Source: Bacillota bacterium (GTDB taxonomy: Bacteria > Bacillota > Clostridia > Lachnospirales > Lachnospiraceae). Taken from it: a stretch of DNA of 43,795 nt. The first letter of the stretch is position 1. Each line of letters starts with the position of its first letter. The stretch is from the NCBI GenBank assembly GCA_023434365.1, contig JAEYSV010000061.1:1-43795 (forward strand), written 5' to 3'. Under the pieces are notes generated by a model. That model was not told the origin of the DNA and did not search any database. It worked only from the letters and a program-made list of their open reading frames with translations. Shown one piece after another: positions 14,614 through 22,117 of this stretch. Made by a program: the position numbers and the translations under genes.

Positions 14614-16347
14614 TTACATATATTTTTCCATCTTCTTCATTACAGCGTTTACCCATGTTTCATCATCCCATTGCTTTGGATTAACTGCATTCCAGTCCTT
14701 ATCGTGTCCATTATAACTTCGTCCCGTAGTTAATTCATCAATACCATCCATATTGGAAAAGCAAAAATCAACGAGTTGTATCGTTTGATCGTTTTCCAAA
14801 GTCACTAATAATTCGCAACCGCTACTGGTATATCCACCCCAGCTTTGAATATTATGGTCGTATTGAAGTGTGATATGGTAAACATTATTCTCTAATTCAT
14901 GAATTTCAACAAGATTAAATCGGTTATCATCACTATAACATTCAAAACTAGCACCTCTCTTTACTTGATTGCGAGTTGCTATATGAAATTTATTTGCAAA
15001 CTCCAAGAGATTCTTATTGGATATATAGTTATCAAATACCATATTCTCCTGATTTGCCACTGAGGAAGTAAACTCATTAATAAAACCCATCGCAAATTGC
15101 TTCATAGCATCGTTTTTATTATAAACATCAGGTTCCTTTTCTAAGTCATTACCTATTATATCTTGGGGACTTTCTTGTGCGTCTTCCTGATTCGAAGACT
15201 CCTGTTCAGACCAATCTGCTTTGTTGTCATTCGAATCCTTTTTGTTATCACTTGATATATTCTGTACACTATTATTCTCATTTAATGGGGTACTTTTCTC
15301 TTGTCCTAATACAGTTATAAATCCACTCATGAATAAGCTGCAACTCAATACGATAAAAAATGCCACTAAACCGTTTTTCTTTTTACTCAAACTTAGAATA
15401 TTCTGGAATCTTTTTTTCAAAGTCGACACACCTCCATTAAAATAGGTTGACATCTTACAATCTCTTATACACTGTTCCCTTACGCATGATAAAATTGTTT
15501 CTGAATATCTCTTACGATAATCATAAGAGTTTCCACGAACCACCTCTTCATCACATGCTCTTTCCAAATCTATGTTTGCCTCTCTGCTCATAACGTATAT
15601 AATTGGATTAAACCAGTGTAACGCATTAGCGATTAGAAGAATTAATTTATACCAGATATCTTTTCTTTTGTAATGTACAAATTCATGATACAGAATAAAT
15701 TCCAGTTCCTCTTTTTTATATCGTTCATGTGGTATGATTAATATTGGCTGAAAGAAACCAAGCATAGTTGGACTACTTATTTTGTATGTCACTAAAACAG
15801 TTACTTTTTTCGGTATTTTCATGCGTTTTAAGTACTCTTCTACCATTAAACACACCAATGGTTCCTTACATTCTTTACTCCAACCTAACATACGCCTTCT
15901 AAAAATTATATATCTTAATAAATAATAAAACAAAAAGAATACTGTACCCAACATCCATATAATAGTGAGAATACTTATTATCTGATTACTCACTTCCACT
16001 CTAGATATTTGAGAAGTTTTGTCATTAACATATAAATTTGTATTATTGTTGTCTGCTATGTCAGATTTATTATTATTATTAGGTAGTTCAATTTTTCCTG
16101 GCAGTGGAGTATTATCGACTTGAACGATTTGTATCTTGGCATTTGAATTATCAGATACCACCAACCCAATTATTTCATCAGGTAAGGAAATAGTAATAGG
16201 AAGGATTAATCTAACAGCTAACGCTAACCATATGAAATATTTCCATTTCGTTGAATAAACCTTATTCAAGTATGAAGCAAATATACATATCAAGCTTACA
16301 ATAATACTCATTATCACCGAAATTATTATATATCGGTATAAAATCAT
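14614..16347 (-). CDS. BlaR1-like M56 family membrane metalloprotease
   Basis: 577 residues from ATG 16347, which lies one base after the BlaI-type stop and behind AAAGGTGA. Four membrane segments lie in the first 350 residues, and the zinc protease motif HEFVHYKRKD is followed by a NPIIYVMSREANIDLERACDEE block, both hallmarks of M56. After the last helix come a low-complexity linker rich in N, S, D and E, and a 150-residue outer domain with no penicillin-binding SxxK/SxN/KTG motifs. It should cleave the adjacent repressor upon an outside signal, but that signal need not be a beta-lactam. Confidence 0.88.
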   Translation of the reverse strand: MILYRYIIISVIMSIIVSLICIFASYLNKVYSTKWKYFIWLALAVRLILPITISLPDEIIGLVVSDNSNAKIQIVQVDNTPLPGKIELPNNNNKSDIADNNNTNLYVNDKTSQISRVEVSNQIISILTIIWMLGTVFFLFYYLLRYIIFRRRMLGWSKECKEPLVCLMVEEYLKRMKIPKKVTVLVTYKISSPTMLGFFQPILIIPHERYKKEELEFILYHEFVHYKRKDIWYKLILLIANALHWFNPIIYVMSREANIDLERACDEEVVRGNSYDYRKRYSETILSCVREQCIRDCKMSTYFNGGVSTLKKRFQNILSLSKKKNGLVAFFIVLSCSLFMSGFITVLGQEKSTPLNENNSVQNISSDNKKDSNDNKADWSEQESSNQEDAQESPQDIIGNDLEKEPDVYNKNDAMKQFAMGFINEFTSSVANQENMVFDNYISNKNLLEFANKFHIATRNQVKRGASFECYSDDNRFNLVEIHELENNVYHITLQYDHNIQSWGGYTSSGCELLVTLENDQTIQLVDFCFSNMDGIDELTTGRSYNGHDKDWNAVNPKQWDDETWVNAVMKKMEKYM

Positions 16348-16348
16348 A

Positions 16349-16741
16349 TTATTTATCACCTTTCCTTTCAAGTTCATCCAAATATTCTTTTAAGGTATGG
16401 ATATCTTCATTCGTCATATTCTTACTGTCATATAAACTTGTCACAAGATTTTGCACCGAATCTCCAAATAAACGCTCTAAAAGTGACCGTCCAACATGTA
16501 CTTTATAACTTTGTTCGGCTATTACTGCTGAATAGTAATTCGTACGAGTACTTCTATCACAGTAGATAAACCCTTTTTGAACTAATCTTTCTAATGTAGT
16601 CATCAAAGTAGATAGTGCCCAATTTCTACTCTTTTTTAGATGCTCATGTATATAATTAGACGTAACAGGAACGGAGCTTCCCCATATAACAAGCATTATC
16701 TCTAGCTCTGCATCACCTAGACGCTTTATTTTTTCACTCAT
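16349..16741 (-). CDS. BlaI/MecI family repressor
   Basis: 130 residues from ATG 16741 behind AGAGGGTG; the upstream in-frame ATGs lie within the promoter. The winged helix (about 5-75) has LGDAELEIMLVIWG, TSNYIHEHL and WALSTLMTTLERLVQKGFI, the family signature. The C-terminal helix provides the dimer and the site usually cut by the M56 partner. A TTATACA-N2-TGTATAA operator covers its promoter, so it represses its own operon with the M56 gene. Confidence 0.92.
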   Translation of the reverse strand: MSEKIKRLGDAELEIMLVIWGSSVPVTSNYIHEHLKKSRNWALSTLMTTLERLVQKGFIYCDRSTRTNYYSAVIAEQSYKVHVGRSLLERLFGDSVQNLVTSLYDSKNMTNEDIHTLKEYLDELERKGDK

Positions 16742-16780
16742 TAATACACCCTCTTTGCACATGAAAATTATGGTAATTCC

Positions 16781-16809
16781 ATTATACAACTGTATAACAT
16801 TATCGTCAA
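16781..16809 (-). promoter_or_regulatory. Promoter and BlaI-type operator
   Basis: Minus strand TTGACG (16809-16804), a 17-base spacer and TATAAT (16786-16781). The palindrome TTATACA-N2-TGTATAA (16782-16797) sits in the spacer and -10 box. Known BlaI/MecI operators have the core TACA-N2-TGTA, so the match is direct. The -35 box overlaps the stop codon of the gene upstream. Confidence 0.85.
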
Positions 16810-17864
16810 GTAGTTTTATACGCCCTTACCCAAGAGTAAAACCACTCCTCATTTGGCTCTTCATAGTGATATTCTCTTGTGGTTGTAGCATTCTCAACTA
16901 ATTCAATTGCTTCTTTGCAAACCTCATCTGGTGTTTTCTCTGCAATATCAATTGCAAACTCATTAACTAGCAGCGGTCTTGAATTGATGATTTGAGATGA
17001 CTTCTCTAACAAATCAAAATTAATTAAACCTTCGCCCCTATTTTGCATCTGCCGATAGTTTTGCTCATAGTTACTACAGACTAATTTAATCGTAATATAA
17101 TCATACCTATGAAAAACCTTTGGAATCTCCTTTGTTCTTAGATCATCAAAATCACAACAAATGATATTCTTAAAACCAAGTTTATGGTAACAAAACAAGG
17201 AAGAAAGGGTCCATTGCCAACAAGCTTCCTCCTCCAATATCCCTGCAACCTCCTCAAAACCATCAAAACTACTAAATTCGGGCGCTTGATTTAACTCAAG
17301 CGTTACACTTTTGTAATGCTGATATAGATTCTTACAAAGTGTACTTTTACCAACTCCACTAGGACCAATTACAAAGATAAAATCTCGTAACCGTTTCTGA
17401 GACCTTATTAATAAATCATAGCAATAACTATCACCCTGGTAAGATTCCTGCTTATGAGCTAAAACTTGCGTGAATCCAAACGTTTGATATAAATGTTTTG
17501 CCCTTTCGTTCTCCTCTTCGACTCCTACTGTAAATTCAACATATCCCATAGAAAGCAACTTATTGATTACACCTCGTAACAAATATTTTCCTAGTCCTTT
17601 GCCCTGTTCACTTGGATGAATCCGAAACGCATATAGGTAAGCACGTTGCCCCTTGATTGCTTCCAAAGTATCCTCACTGATATATTTAACGTGAAGTTCT
17701 CCAATTAGTCTTTCTTGCTTAAATAATCCAAATATACTAATTCGATTTCTCTTTATTGCCTTAGCATTCGCGGCAATCATTTCCTCAATATTGTTATACT
17801 GGAATAACTGTGTAAGCTGCTCCAATTCATCAATTTTTAATTCTTCTATTCTATATGTACTCAT
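16806..17864 (-). CDS. Fusion of GNAT acetyltransferase and P-loop NTPase/kinase
   Basis: About 352 residues from ATG 17864 behind AAGGTGGG. Residues 1-160 are a GNAT domain: the acetyl-CoA loop is HPSEQGKGLGKYLLR and the end NERAKHLYQTFGFTQV. Residues about 165-320 form a P-loop domain with Walker A GPSGVGKSTLCKN, resembling small-molecule or nucleotide kinases; a possible Asp-rich site is CCDFDDLR. The gene follows the APH-type kinase by 45 bases on the same strand. Its substrate is unknown. Two modification domains beside an APH enzyme suggest detoxification or self-protection, which is inference. Confidence 0.8.
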   Translation of the reverse strand: MSTYRIEELKIDELEQLTQLFQYNNIEEMIAANAKAIKRNRISIFGLFKQERLIGELHVKYISEDTLEAIKGQRAYLYAFRIHPSEQGKGLGKYLLRGVINKLLSMGYVEFTVGVEEENERAKHLYQTFGFTQVLAHKQESYQGDSYCYDLLIRSQKRLRDFIFVIGPSGVGKSTLCKNLYQHYKSVTLELNQAPEFSSFDGFEEVAGILEEEACWQWTLSSLFCYHKLGFKNIICCDFDDLRTKEIPKVFHRYDYITIKLVCSNYEQNYRQMQNRGEGLINFDLLEKSSQIINSRPLLVNEFAIDIAEKTPDEVCKEAIELVENATTTREYHYEEPNEEWFYSWVRAYKTT

Positions 17865-17909
17865 AGCCCACCTTGTCCTAATTCTCAAAAATACGCATAG
17901 TATATATCA

Positions 17910-18815
17910 TTATTGCCAAGTCTCAATCACTGCTGTTGATAAAATCCTCCATAATTCTTCCTGCTGTTCCATGCCATATCTTAAAATCTCCCATAAGGAA
18001 TCAATTGCATCCGGCCCAAAGGTTTGCATATATGAGATATGCATATATATGGCACCTTGCCATAACAACTCGTATTCCTTGCGTGATAATGTGTCTGCAC
18101 CATAATACCCCTGTAAAAAGGCATTTGCCAGATCAAAACGGTATTCCTTATCATGCGATTGTTTATCGAACTTCACAAACTGCATAATCAATGGCCACCC
18201 TAGACCCAAATATTTGGAACCAAGTCCTGCGTCATCCAAATCAACCAACACAACGCTACCATTATTTCTCATCATCGCATTATGCGGTCCTAGGTCGGTA
18301 TGAATAAAACACTGCTCATATATGTCAAAGTCGGGAATTCCATCAAGTATTGCATCAAACTCTTTTTTAAAGCTTTTCTCATGGAACCAAGTATAAAACT
18401 TCGCTTTATTACAAGTTAACCCGGTTGGATAAGTATAATCTTTATAGGAATGGAGTTCTCTTGCTAATTTACCAAGCGCATCTTCGTCCTCAACCGTTTC
18501 CTCAAGCATTCTTCCCTCTATATACTCGATTAGGTAAAAATGATAATCGTCTATATGCAGATAGCTTTTTCCATCTAAAAGATAATATATCTTCGGCGCA
18601 ATGCCCTTGCCATTACCTAAATATTCATGGGCTAGGACGTTTCCTTTTATTACTGTCTCAGAAATCGAATCTGGAAGACCTTTTAAAATAAATCGTTGTT
18701 CCTGACTGCGTGATATTAGATATATTAATCTTGATGATTCTTGATGAAATCTGTTCTCAATCTTACAATGATCATAACCCCAGTGTTTCATGATATAATT
18801 AATTTGTTGTTCCAT
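17910..18815 (-). CDS. APH-type phosphotransferase
   Basis: 301 residues. The kinase fold of aminoglycoside/choline/homoserine kinases is shown by the N-lobe (RFILKGLPDSISETVIKGN), the catalytic loop FIHTDLGPHNAMM (Asp in HTDL, Asn in HNAM) and the metal Asp in VLVDLDDAGLG. The substrate cannot be read; close folds phosphorylate antibiotics, homoserine or sugars. RBS GGAGG lies 8 bases before ATG. It forms an operon with the GNAT-P-loop fusion. Confidence 0.85.
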   Translation of the reverse strand: MEQQINYIMKHWGYDHCKIENRFHQESSRLIYLISRSQEQRFILKGLPDSISETVIKGNVLAHEYLGNGKGIAPKIYYLLDGKSYLHIDDYHFYLIEYIEGRMLEETVEDEDALGKLARELHSYKDYTYPTGLTCNKAKFYTWFHEKSFKKEFDAILDGIPDFDIYEQCFIHTDLGPHNAMMRNNGSVVLVDLDDAGLGSKYLGLGWPLIMQFVKFDKQSHDKEYRFDLANAFLQGYYGADTLSRKEYELLWQGAIYMHISYMQTFGPDAIDSLWEILRYGMEQQEELWRILSTAVIETWQ

Positions 18816-18833
18816 GCTGTTTATCCTCCAAAG

Positions 18834-18901
18834 TTTATATCACTGCTTTGCACCAACCATAAACAAAATATCACTCTCGCAAAGCGAAAATTTGATATAA
18901 A
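18834..18901. repeat. Inverted repeat before the APH gene
   Basis: TTTATATCA and GCTTTGC in the left arm (18834-18851) pair with GCAAAGC and TGATATAAA in the right arm (18879-18901), around a 27-base centre. Parts of the right arm (CTCTCGCAAAG, TTTGATATAA) are found again at 13011-13040. It is probably a small dispersed element; a terminator role is possible. Confidence 0.45.
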
Positions 18902-18919
18902 AGAGAGTCAGGATTATAC

Positions 18920-19402
18920 CTATCCCACATATGGATTATCCTCCTCAAGCACCCACGGAAGATCTGCTGCTATCTCTAATTGCATTATAGGAAGAGGGTG
19001 ATTTTCTTCAACTAAATGGCATGCATTACTAAAAGAAACGTTAAAGTTATCGCTAATCTTATAAGTTAATTCCTCATCCCAATGAGATAAGGATGAGTTC
19101 ACTGGCTTCCACGCACTCTCACCTTCAAGTACAGTGCCACAAAGGTGATAAAATCCCCCATAATATACAGTTTTATCATCATGAGAACAATTAACATAAA
19201 CCTCTCGAATCTTCTTCATATCAATACCTAAACTGTCAAAAAAACAAGTAACCTCCTCAGGTAAAGTATCAACTGCTATTTCGTAGTTACGGCAGCCGCC
19301 ACAATAACATCCAGAACTTACTTCGGATAATGACTGATAAAAATCTCTTGTCCGCTCAATATCAACATCTATTTTATAATATCCTAATTGAAATATCATC
19401 AA
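18920..19402 (-). CDS. Uncharacterised Cys-containing cytoplasmic protein
   Basis: 160 residues, acidic, with no signal or membrane helix. It has a TRDFYQSLSEVSSGCYCGGCRNYEIAV block, where C-Y-C-x-x-C-R-N-Y looks like a conserved site seen in short hypothetical proteins of gut bacteria, followed by a length of mixed alpha/beta sequence ending LPWVLEEDNP. No known domain can be named. The gene lies upstream of the APH gene on the same strand but is separated from it by the inverted repeat, so cotranscription is uncertain. RBS is GGTGATTG. Confidence 0.65.
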   Translation of the reverse strand: MMIFQLGYYKIDVDIERTRDFYQSLSEVSSGCYCGGCRNYEIAVDTLPEEVTCFFDSLGIDMKKIREVYVNCSHDDKTVYYGGFYHLCGTVLEGESAWKPVNSSLSHWDEELTYKISDNFNVSFSNACHLVEENHPLPIMQLEIAADLPWVLEEDNPYVG

Positions 19403-19513
19403 TCACCATTCCCTTTCGTTTGCAGTTGCTAGAATAATCTTCCATATGCATATTTTATTTCAATATTGTCGAATTAGCAATCCCATATGCTATTTTATGC
19501 CACATAACAAAAC

Positions 19514-19550
19514 AGCACCATCGTAACCTCACTAACATTACGATGGTGCT
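19514..19550. terminator. Terminator after the Cro-type regulator
   Basis: A perfect 13-bp stem (19514-19526 with 19538-19550), an 11-base loop, and a T-rich tail on the minus strand (TGTTTTGTTATG). It lies 11 bases downstream of the regulator stop. Confidence 0.65.
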
Positions 19551-19561
19551 ATCTCTCTCTA

Positions 19562-19768
19562 TTATTCTTTTTTATACTCTAAAACATCTCCTGGCTGACA
19601 GTCTAACGCATTACATATTGCTTCAAGCGTTGACAGGCGAATCGCTTTTGCCTTTCCATTTTTTAAGATAGAAAGATTCGCCATTGTGATTCCCACCTTA
19701 TCCGCTAGTTCAGTTACACTCATTTTTCTTTTTGCTAACATCACATCAATATTAATTATAATCGCCAT
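19562..19768 (-). CDS. Small Cro/C1-type HTH regulator (YozG-like)
   Basis: 68 residues that are almost wholly a helix-turn-helix: MLAKRKMSVTELADKVGIT then ANLSILKNGKAKAIRLSTLEAICNALDCQPGDVLEY. This is the short XRE type that pairs with DUF2975 membrane proteins. It follows the DUF2975 gene by 9 bases. It probably binds the perfect palindrome CTATCAATTGATAG at 20302-20315 in front of the pair. Confidence 0.9.
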   Translation of the reverse strand: MAIIINIDVMLAKRKMSVTELADKVGITMANLSILKNGKAKAIRLSTLEAICNALDCQPGDVLEYKKE

Positions 19769-19777
19769 ATTCTCACC

Positions 19778-20260
19778 TCAGATCGTCAAATCATTTTCAG
19801 ATTTTATTTCTATGGCATTCGTTAATAACATTTGAAGGATCGCTGCAAAAACAGTAACCACACTTGCAGCAAACACAATAATTAATCCGATCACCATGAT
19901 ACCAGGAGCGTCATCTAAGTCTGCTGTAATATAAAATAGTGGCATGCCCACCACATACAGACTCGTAAAAGTAAATGCTGCGTATTTTATATTCTTTAAG
20001 GCCTTTACTGATAAATCTGAAAACGCTTTGTCCTTGTCAATGTAGCTAAGTAGTAGTAACGTCTGATACAAAGCAAAATAGAATGGAAGTGTCGTTGCAT
20101 AGAAAAAGAACATAATAGGATAAGCCAAATACTTAACCTGCGGCAACCACTCTGCATAAAAGCCTGCAAACTTAGGCAACACAAGGACACAGAATGCAAG
20201 AACTAAAGTTCCAAACAAAATAACCACTGCTTTTAAAAAGAGTGTTGAACATTTTTTCAT
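19778..20260 (-). CDS. DUF2975 membrane protein
   Basis: 160 residues with four hydrophobic segments (about 8-28, 45-65, 95-115, 125-150). The arrangement, and the partner XRE regulator directly behind, fit DUF2975. The family has no proven function; the pair may work as a small membrane-linked switch. RBS GGTG precedes the ATG. Confidence 0.85.
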   Translation of the reverse strand: MKKCSTLFLKAVVILFGTLVLAFCVLVLPKFAGFYAEWLPQVKYLAYPIMFFFYATTLPFYFALYQTLLLLSYIDKDKAFSDLSVKALKNIKYAAFTFTSLYVVGMPLFYITADLDDAPGIMVIGLIIVFAASVVTVFAAILQMLLTNAIEIKSENDLTI

Positions 20261-20301
20261 AAAAACACCTCACCGATTTATTTACCTATTCATTCAATTG
20301 G

Positions 20302-20348
20302 CTATCAATTGATAGTACAATTATCGCTCATTATTTATTGTTTGTCAA
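20302..20348 (-). promoter_or_regulatory. Promoter and palindromic operator of the DUF2975 pair
   Basis: Minus strand TTGACA (20348-20343), 17-base spacer, GATAAT (20325-20320). The perfect 14-base palindrome CTATCAATTGATAG (20302-20315) lies at the expected start point, ideal for autorepression by the small XRE protein. Confidence 0.65.
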
Positions 20349-20392
20349 TAAATTTTTATTCTATATCGCTACTTTATTATTGTAATAACAAC

Positions 20393-20432
20393 AAAGCAGC
20401 CATCCCCTCTCACATGATAGGGTGGCCGCTTT
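20393..20432. terminator. Terminator after the MarR gene
   Basis: The arms AAAGCAGCCATCCC and GGGTGGCCGCTTT (20393-20406 with 20420-20432) pair with one mismatch and one G-T pair. It lies about 20 bases downstream of the MarR stop and has T-rich flanks on both strands. Confidence 0.6.
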
Positions 20433-20452
20433 ATTCTTATTCTATCTATTAT

Positions 20453-20893
20453 TTATTCTTGCGTGATATCACCTAATACTTTGTAAAGAAGCTTATACAA
20501 AACTTCACTTTCTTCCTTGGATAACATCAAACAACTACCAATCTTATAGGGAATCTCCACTGCTACTTCTTTTAACTGTTCCCCAGTCTCGGTAATAGCA
20601 ACGATTAACGTGCGTTCATCCTGTTTTGATCGTTCTCTCGTAATATACCCTTTCGACTCCAGTTTTTTTAACACTGGCGTAAGTGTCCCAGAATCCAGAT
20701 ACAGAAATTCACCAAGCTCTTTCACGTTTAACTCTTTTCTCTCCCACATAACCATCATGGTAATATATTGGGTATACGTCAAATCTATTTCATCAAGAAA
20801 AGGCTTATATTTTCTTACTATTTCTTTTGAGCAGGCATAGAGAGGAAAACATAGTTGCTTCTCTAATTTCAAAACATCATATTTATCATTCAT
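20453..20893 (-). CDS. OhrR-like MarR family redox regulator
   Basis: 146 residues. The N-terminal LEKQLCFPLYACSKEIVRKYKPFLDEIDLTYTQYITM block is that of OhrR, with the peroxide-sensing Cys in QLCFPLYA (residue 15). The winged helix is LGEFLYLDSGTLTPVLKKLESKGYITRERS. OhrR proteins release DNA when this Cys is oxidised by organic peroxides. Its own promoter holds ACAATTAAATTGT, which fits the known OhrR box, and related boxes precede the thioredoxin/peroxidase operon upstream on the same strand. Confidence 0.9.
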   Translation of the reverse strand: MNDKYDVLKLEKQLCFPLYACSKEIVRKYKPFLDEIDLTYTQYITMMVMWERKELNVKELGEFLYLDSGTLTPVLKKLESKGYITRERSKQDERTLIVAITETGEQLKEVAVEIPYKIGSCLMLSKEESEVLYKLLYKVLGDITQE

Positions 20894-20950
20894 TACATTT
20901 ACTCCTTATCAATTTGCTTTAAATTCATGTGCATCGACTTTGATTAATAT

Positions 20951-20979
20951 AGTTTAGCACAATTTAATTGTCTTTACAA
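20951..20979 (-). promoter_or_regulatory. Promoter and OhrR box of the MarR gene
   Basis: Minus strand TTGTAA (20979-20974), 17-base spacer, TAAACT (20956-20951). The palindrome ACAATTAAATTGT (20971-20959) fills the spacer. It equals the core of the known Bacillus OhrR operator. Confidence 0.75.
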
Positions 20980-21016
20980 TTTGGAGAAGAGTAAAGTAAT
21001 ATAAGTTAATCATTTA

Positions 21017-21562
21017 CTAAAGCAGTTCTCTCACTCTATCTTCTACCACTCCCATATCTTCTGTTGGCTCAAAACGCTCAACAACGTTTCCATCGCGGTC
21101 TACTAAAAATTTAGTAAAGTTCCATTTGATATCGTTATTTGAAGCATACTCTGGATCCATTCCTTTGAGTAAATTATCCATCATCACACCCTGCTCGGTT
21201 TCTAAGTCAAATCCTTTGAAACCCTGCTGTTCTTTTAAGTAACGAAATAACTCTGATGCTCCCTCTCCATTTACTTCAACTTTTGAATAAATCGGGAAGG
21301 TAATTCCGTATCTGGAATCACAGAACGTAGCAATCTCCTTATAACTTCCTGGTGCCTGATTCCCAAATTGATTACAAGGAAAATCAAGAATCACAAACCC
21401 CTCATTAGCATATTTTTCATACATATCCTGTATCGCATCATACTGTGGTGTAAATCCACACTCGGTAGCGGAGTTCATTATCAATAGTACCTTTCCCTTG
21501 TACTCCTCTAAGGTCTTTTCTGTTCCATATCCATCTTCTACTTTAATATTAAAAATGTTCAT
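21017..21562 (-). CDS. Glutathione/thioredoxin peroxidase (Gpx family), copy 2
   Basis: 181 residues. The catalytic Cys is in NSATECGFTPQYDAIQ, in place of selenocysteine. The other family marks, FPCNQFGNQAPG (Gln of the catalytic set) and WNFTKFLVD (Trp, Asn), are present. A longer middle part (RYLKEQQGFKGFDLETEQGV) makes it 24 residues longer than the next copy. It reduces hydroperoxides, in bacteria usually with thioredoxin, which is encoded upstream in the operon. Last gene of the trxA-trxB-gpx-gpx unit, 19 bases after the first gpx. Confidence 0.92.
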   Translation of the reverse strand: MNIFNIKVEDGYGTEKTLEEYKGKVLLIMNSATECGFTPQYDAIQDMYEKYANEGFVILDFPCNQFGNQAPGSYKEIATFCDSRYGITFPIYSKVEVNGEGASELFRYLKEQQGFKGFDLETEQGVMMDNLLKGMDPEYASNNDIKWNFTKFLVDRDGNVVERFEPTEDMGVVEDRVRELL

Positions 21563-21581
21563 AATCGTTTCCTCGACTTTC

Positions 21582-22055
21582 TTATAATATTTCTTTTAAC
21601 TTTTTCTCAATCTTATCAGCTGTTACTGTTGGGGCAAATCTTTCAACGACATTACCATTTCGATCTACTAGAAACTTAGTAAAATTCCACTTTACTTTAC
21701 TTCCTAGAATTCCTGACTGCTGTGATTTTAGATAGTGAAAGAGTGGTGCTTCATTCGCTCCATTTACCTCAACCTTGGAGAATAATTTGAATGTCGTATC
21801 ATACTTTAACTGACAGAATTCTTTGATTTCGGTTTCCGTTCCTGGTGCTTGATTACCAAACTGATTACATGGGAAATCAAGAATCTCAAAGCCATGTGCC
21901 TGATATTTTTTATAAAGATTCTCTAACCCTTCATACTGCGGTGTAAATCCACAACCCGTTGCCGTATTCACAATAAGCAATGCCTTTCCTTTGTAAGACT
22001 CCATCGATACTTCGTTACCATCTGCATCTTTTACTACATAATCATAAATATTCAT
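21582..22055 (-). CDS. Glutathione/thioredoxin peroxidase (Gpx family), copy 1
   Basis: 157 residues, usual bacterial length. The catalytic Cys lies in NTATGCGFTPQYEGLENLYKK; FPCNQFGNQAPG and KWNFTKFLVDRNG complete the active site. It is a tandem paralogue of the downstream copy. RBS AGGAGG lies 7 bases before the ATG. A peroxidase using thioredoxin is the likely role because trxA and trxB are in the same operon and no glutathione genes are seen. Confidence 0.92.
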   Translation of the reverse strand: MNIYDYVVKDADGNEVSMESYKGKALLIVNTATGCGFTPQYEGLENLYKKYQAHGFEILDFPCNQFGNQAPGTETEIKEFCQLKYDTTFKLFSKVEVNGANEAPLFHYLKSQQSGILGSKVKWNFTKFLVDRNGNVVERFAPTVTADKIEKKLKEIL

Positions 22056-22092
22056 CCTATTTCTCCTCCTAATATAATGTTGCTAAAACGTC

Positions 22093-22113
22093 AAGCGGAT
22101 ATTCGTATTCCGC
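22093..22113. repeat. Small palindromic repeat, copy B
   Basis: AAGCGGATATTCGTATTCCG followed by C, similar to 4411-4433. It lies between trxB and gpx on the minus strand, and GCGG/CCGC can pair. It may act as an intercistronic hairpin. Confidence 0.4.
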
Positions 22114-22117
22114 CTCA

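Noticed and set aside
16098..16117. Frameshift in the M56 gene
   Set aside because: The low-complexity Asn-rich stretch looked suspicious, but the frame runs on with membrane segments and the HEFVH motif in register.
17791..18187. Overlapping plus-strand frames opposite the APH and GNAT-P-loop genes
   Set aside because: Antisense to strongly supported genes, rich in His, Ser and Cys, with no start signals.
20005..20199. Second frame inside the DUF2975 gene
   Set aside because: Out-of-frame shadow of a well-supported membrane protein on the same strand.
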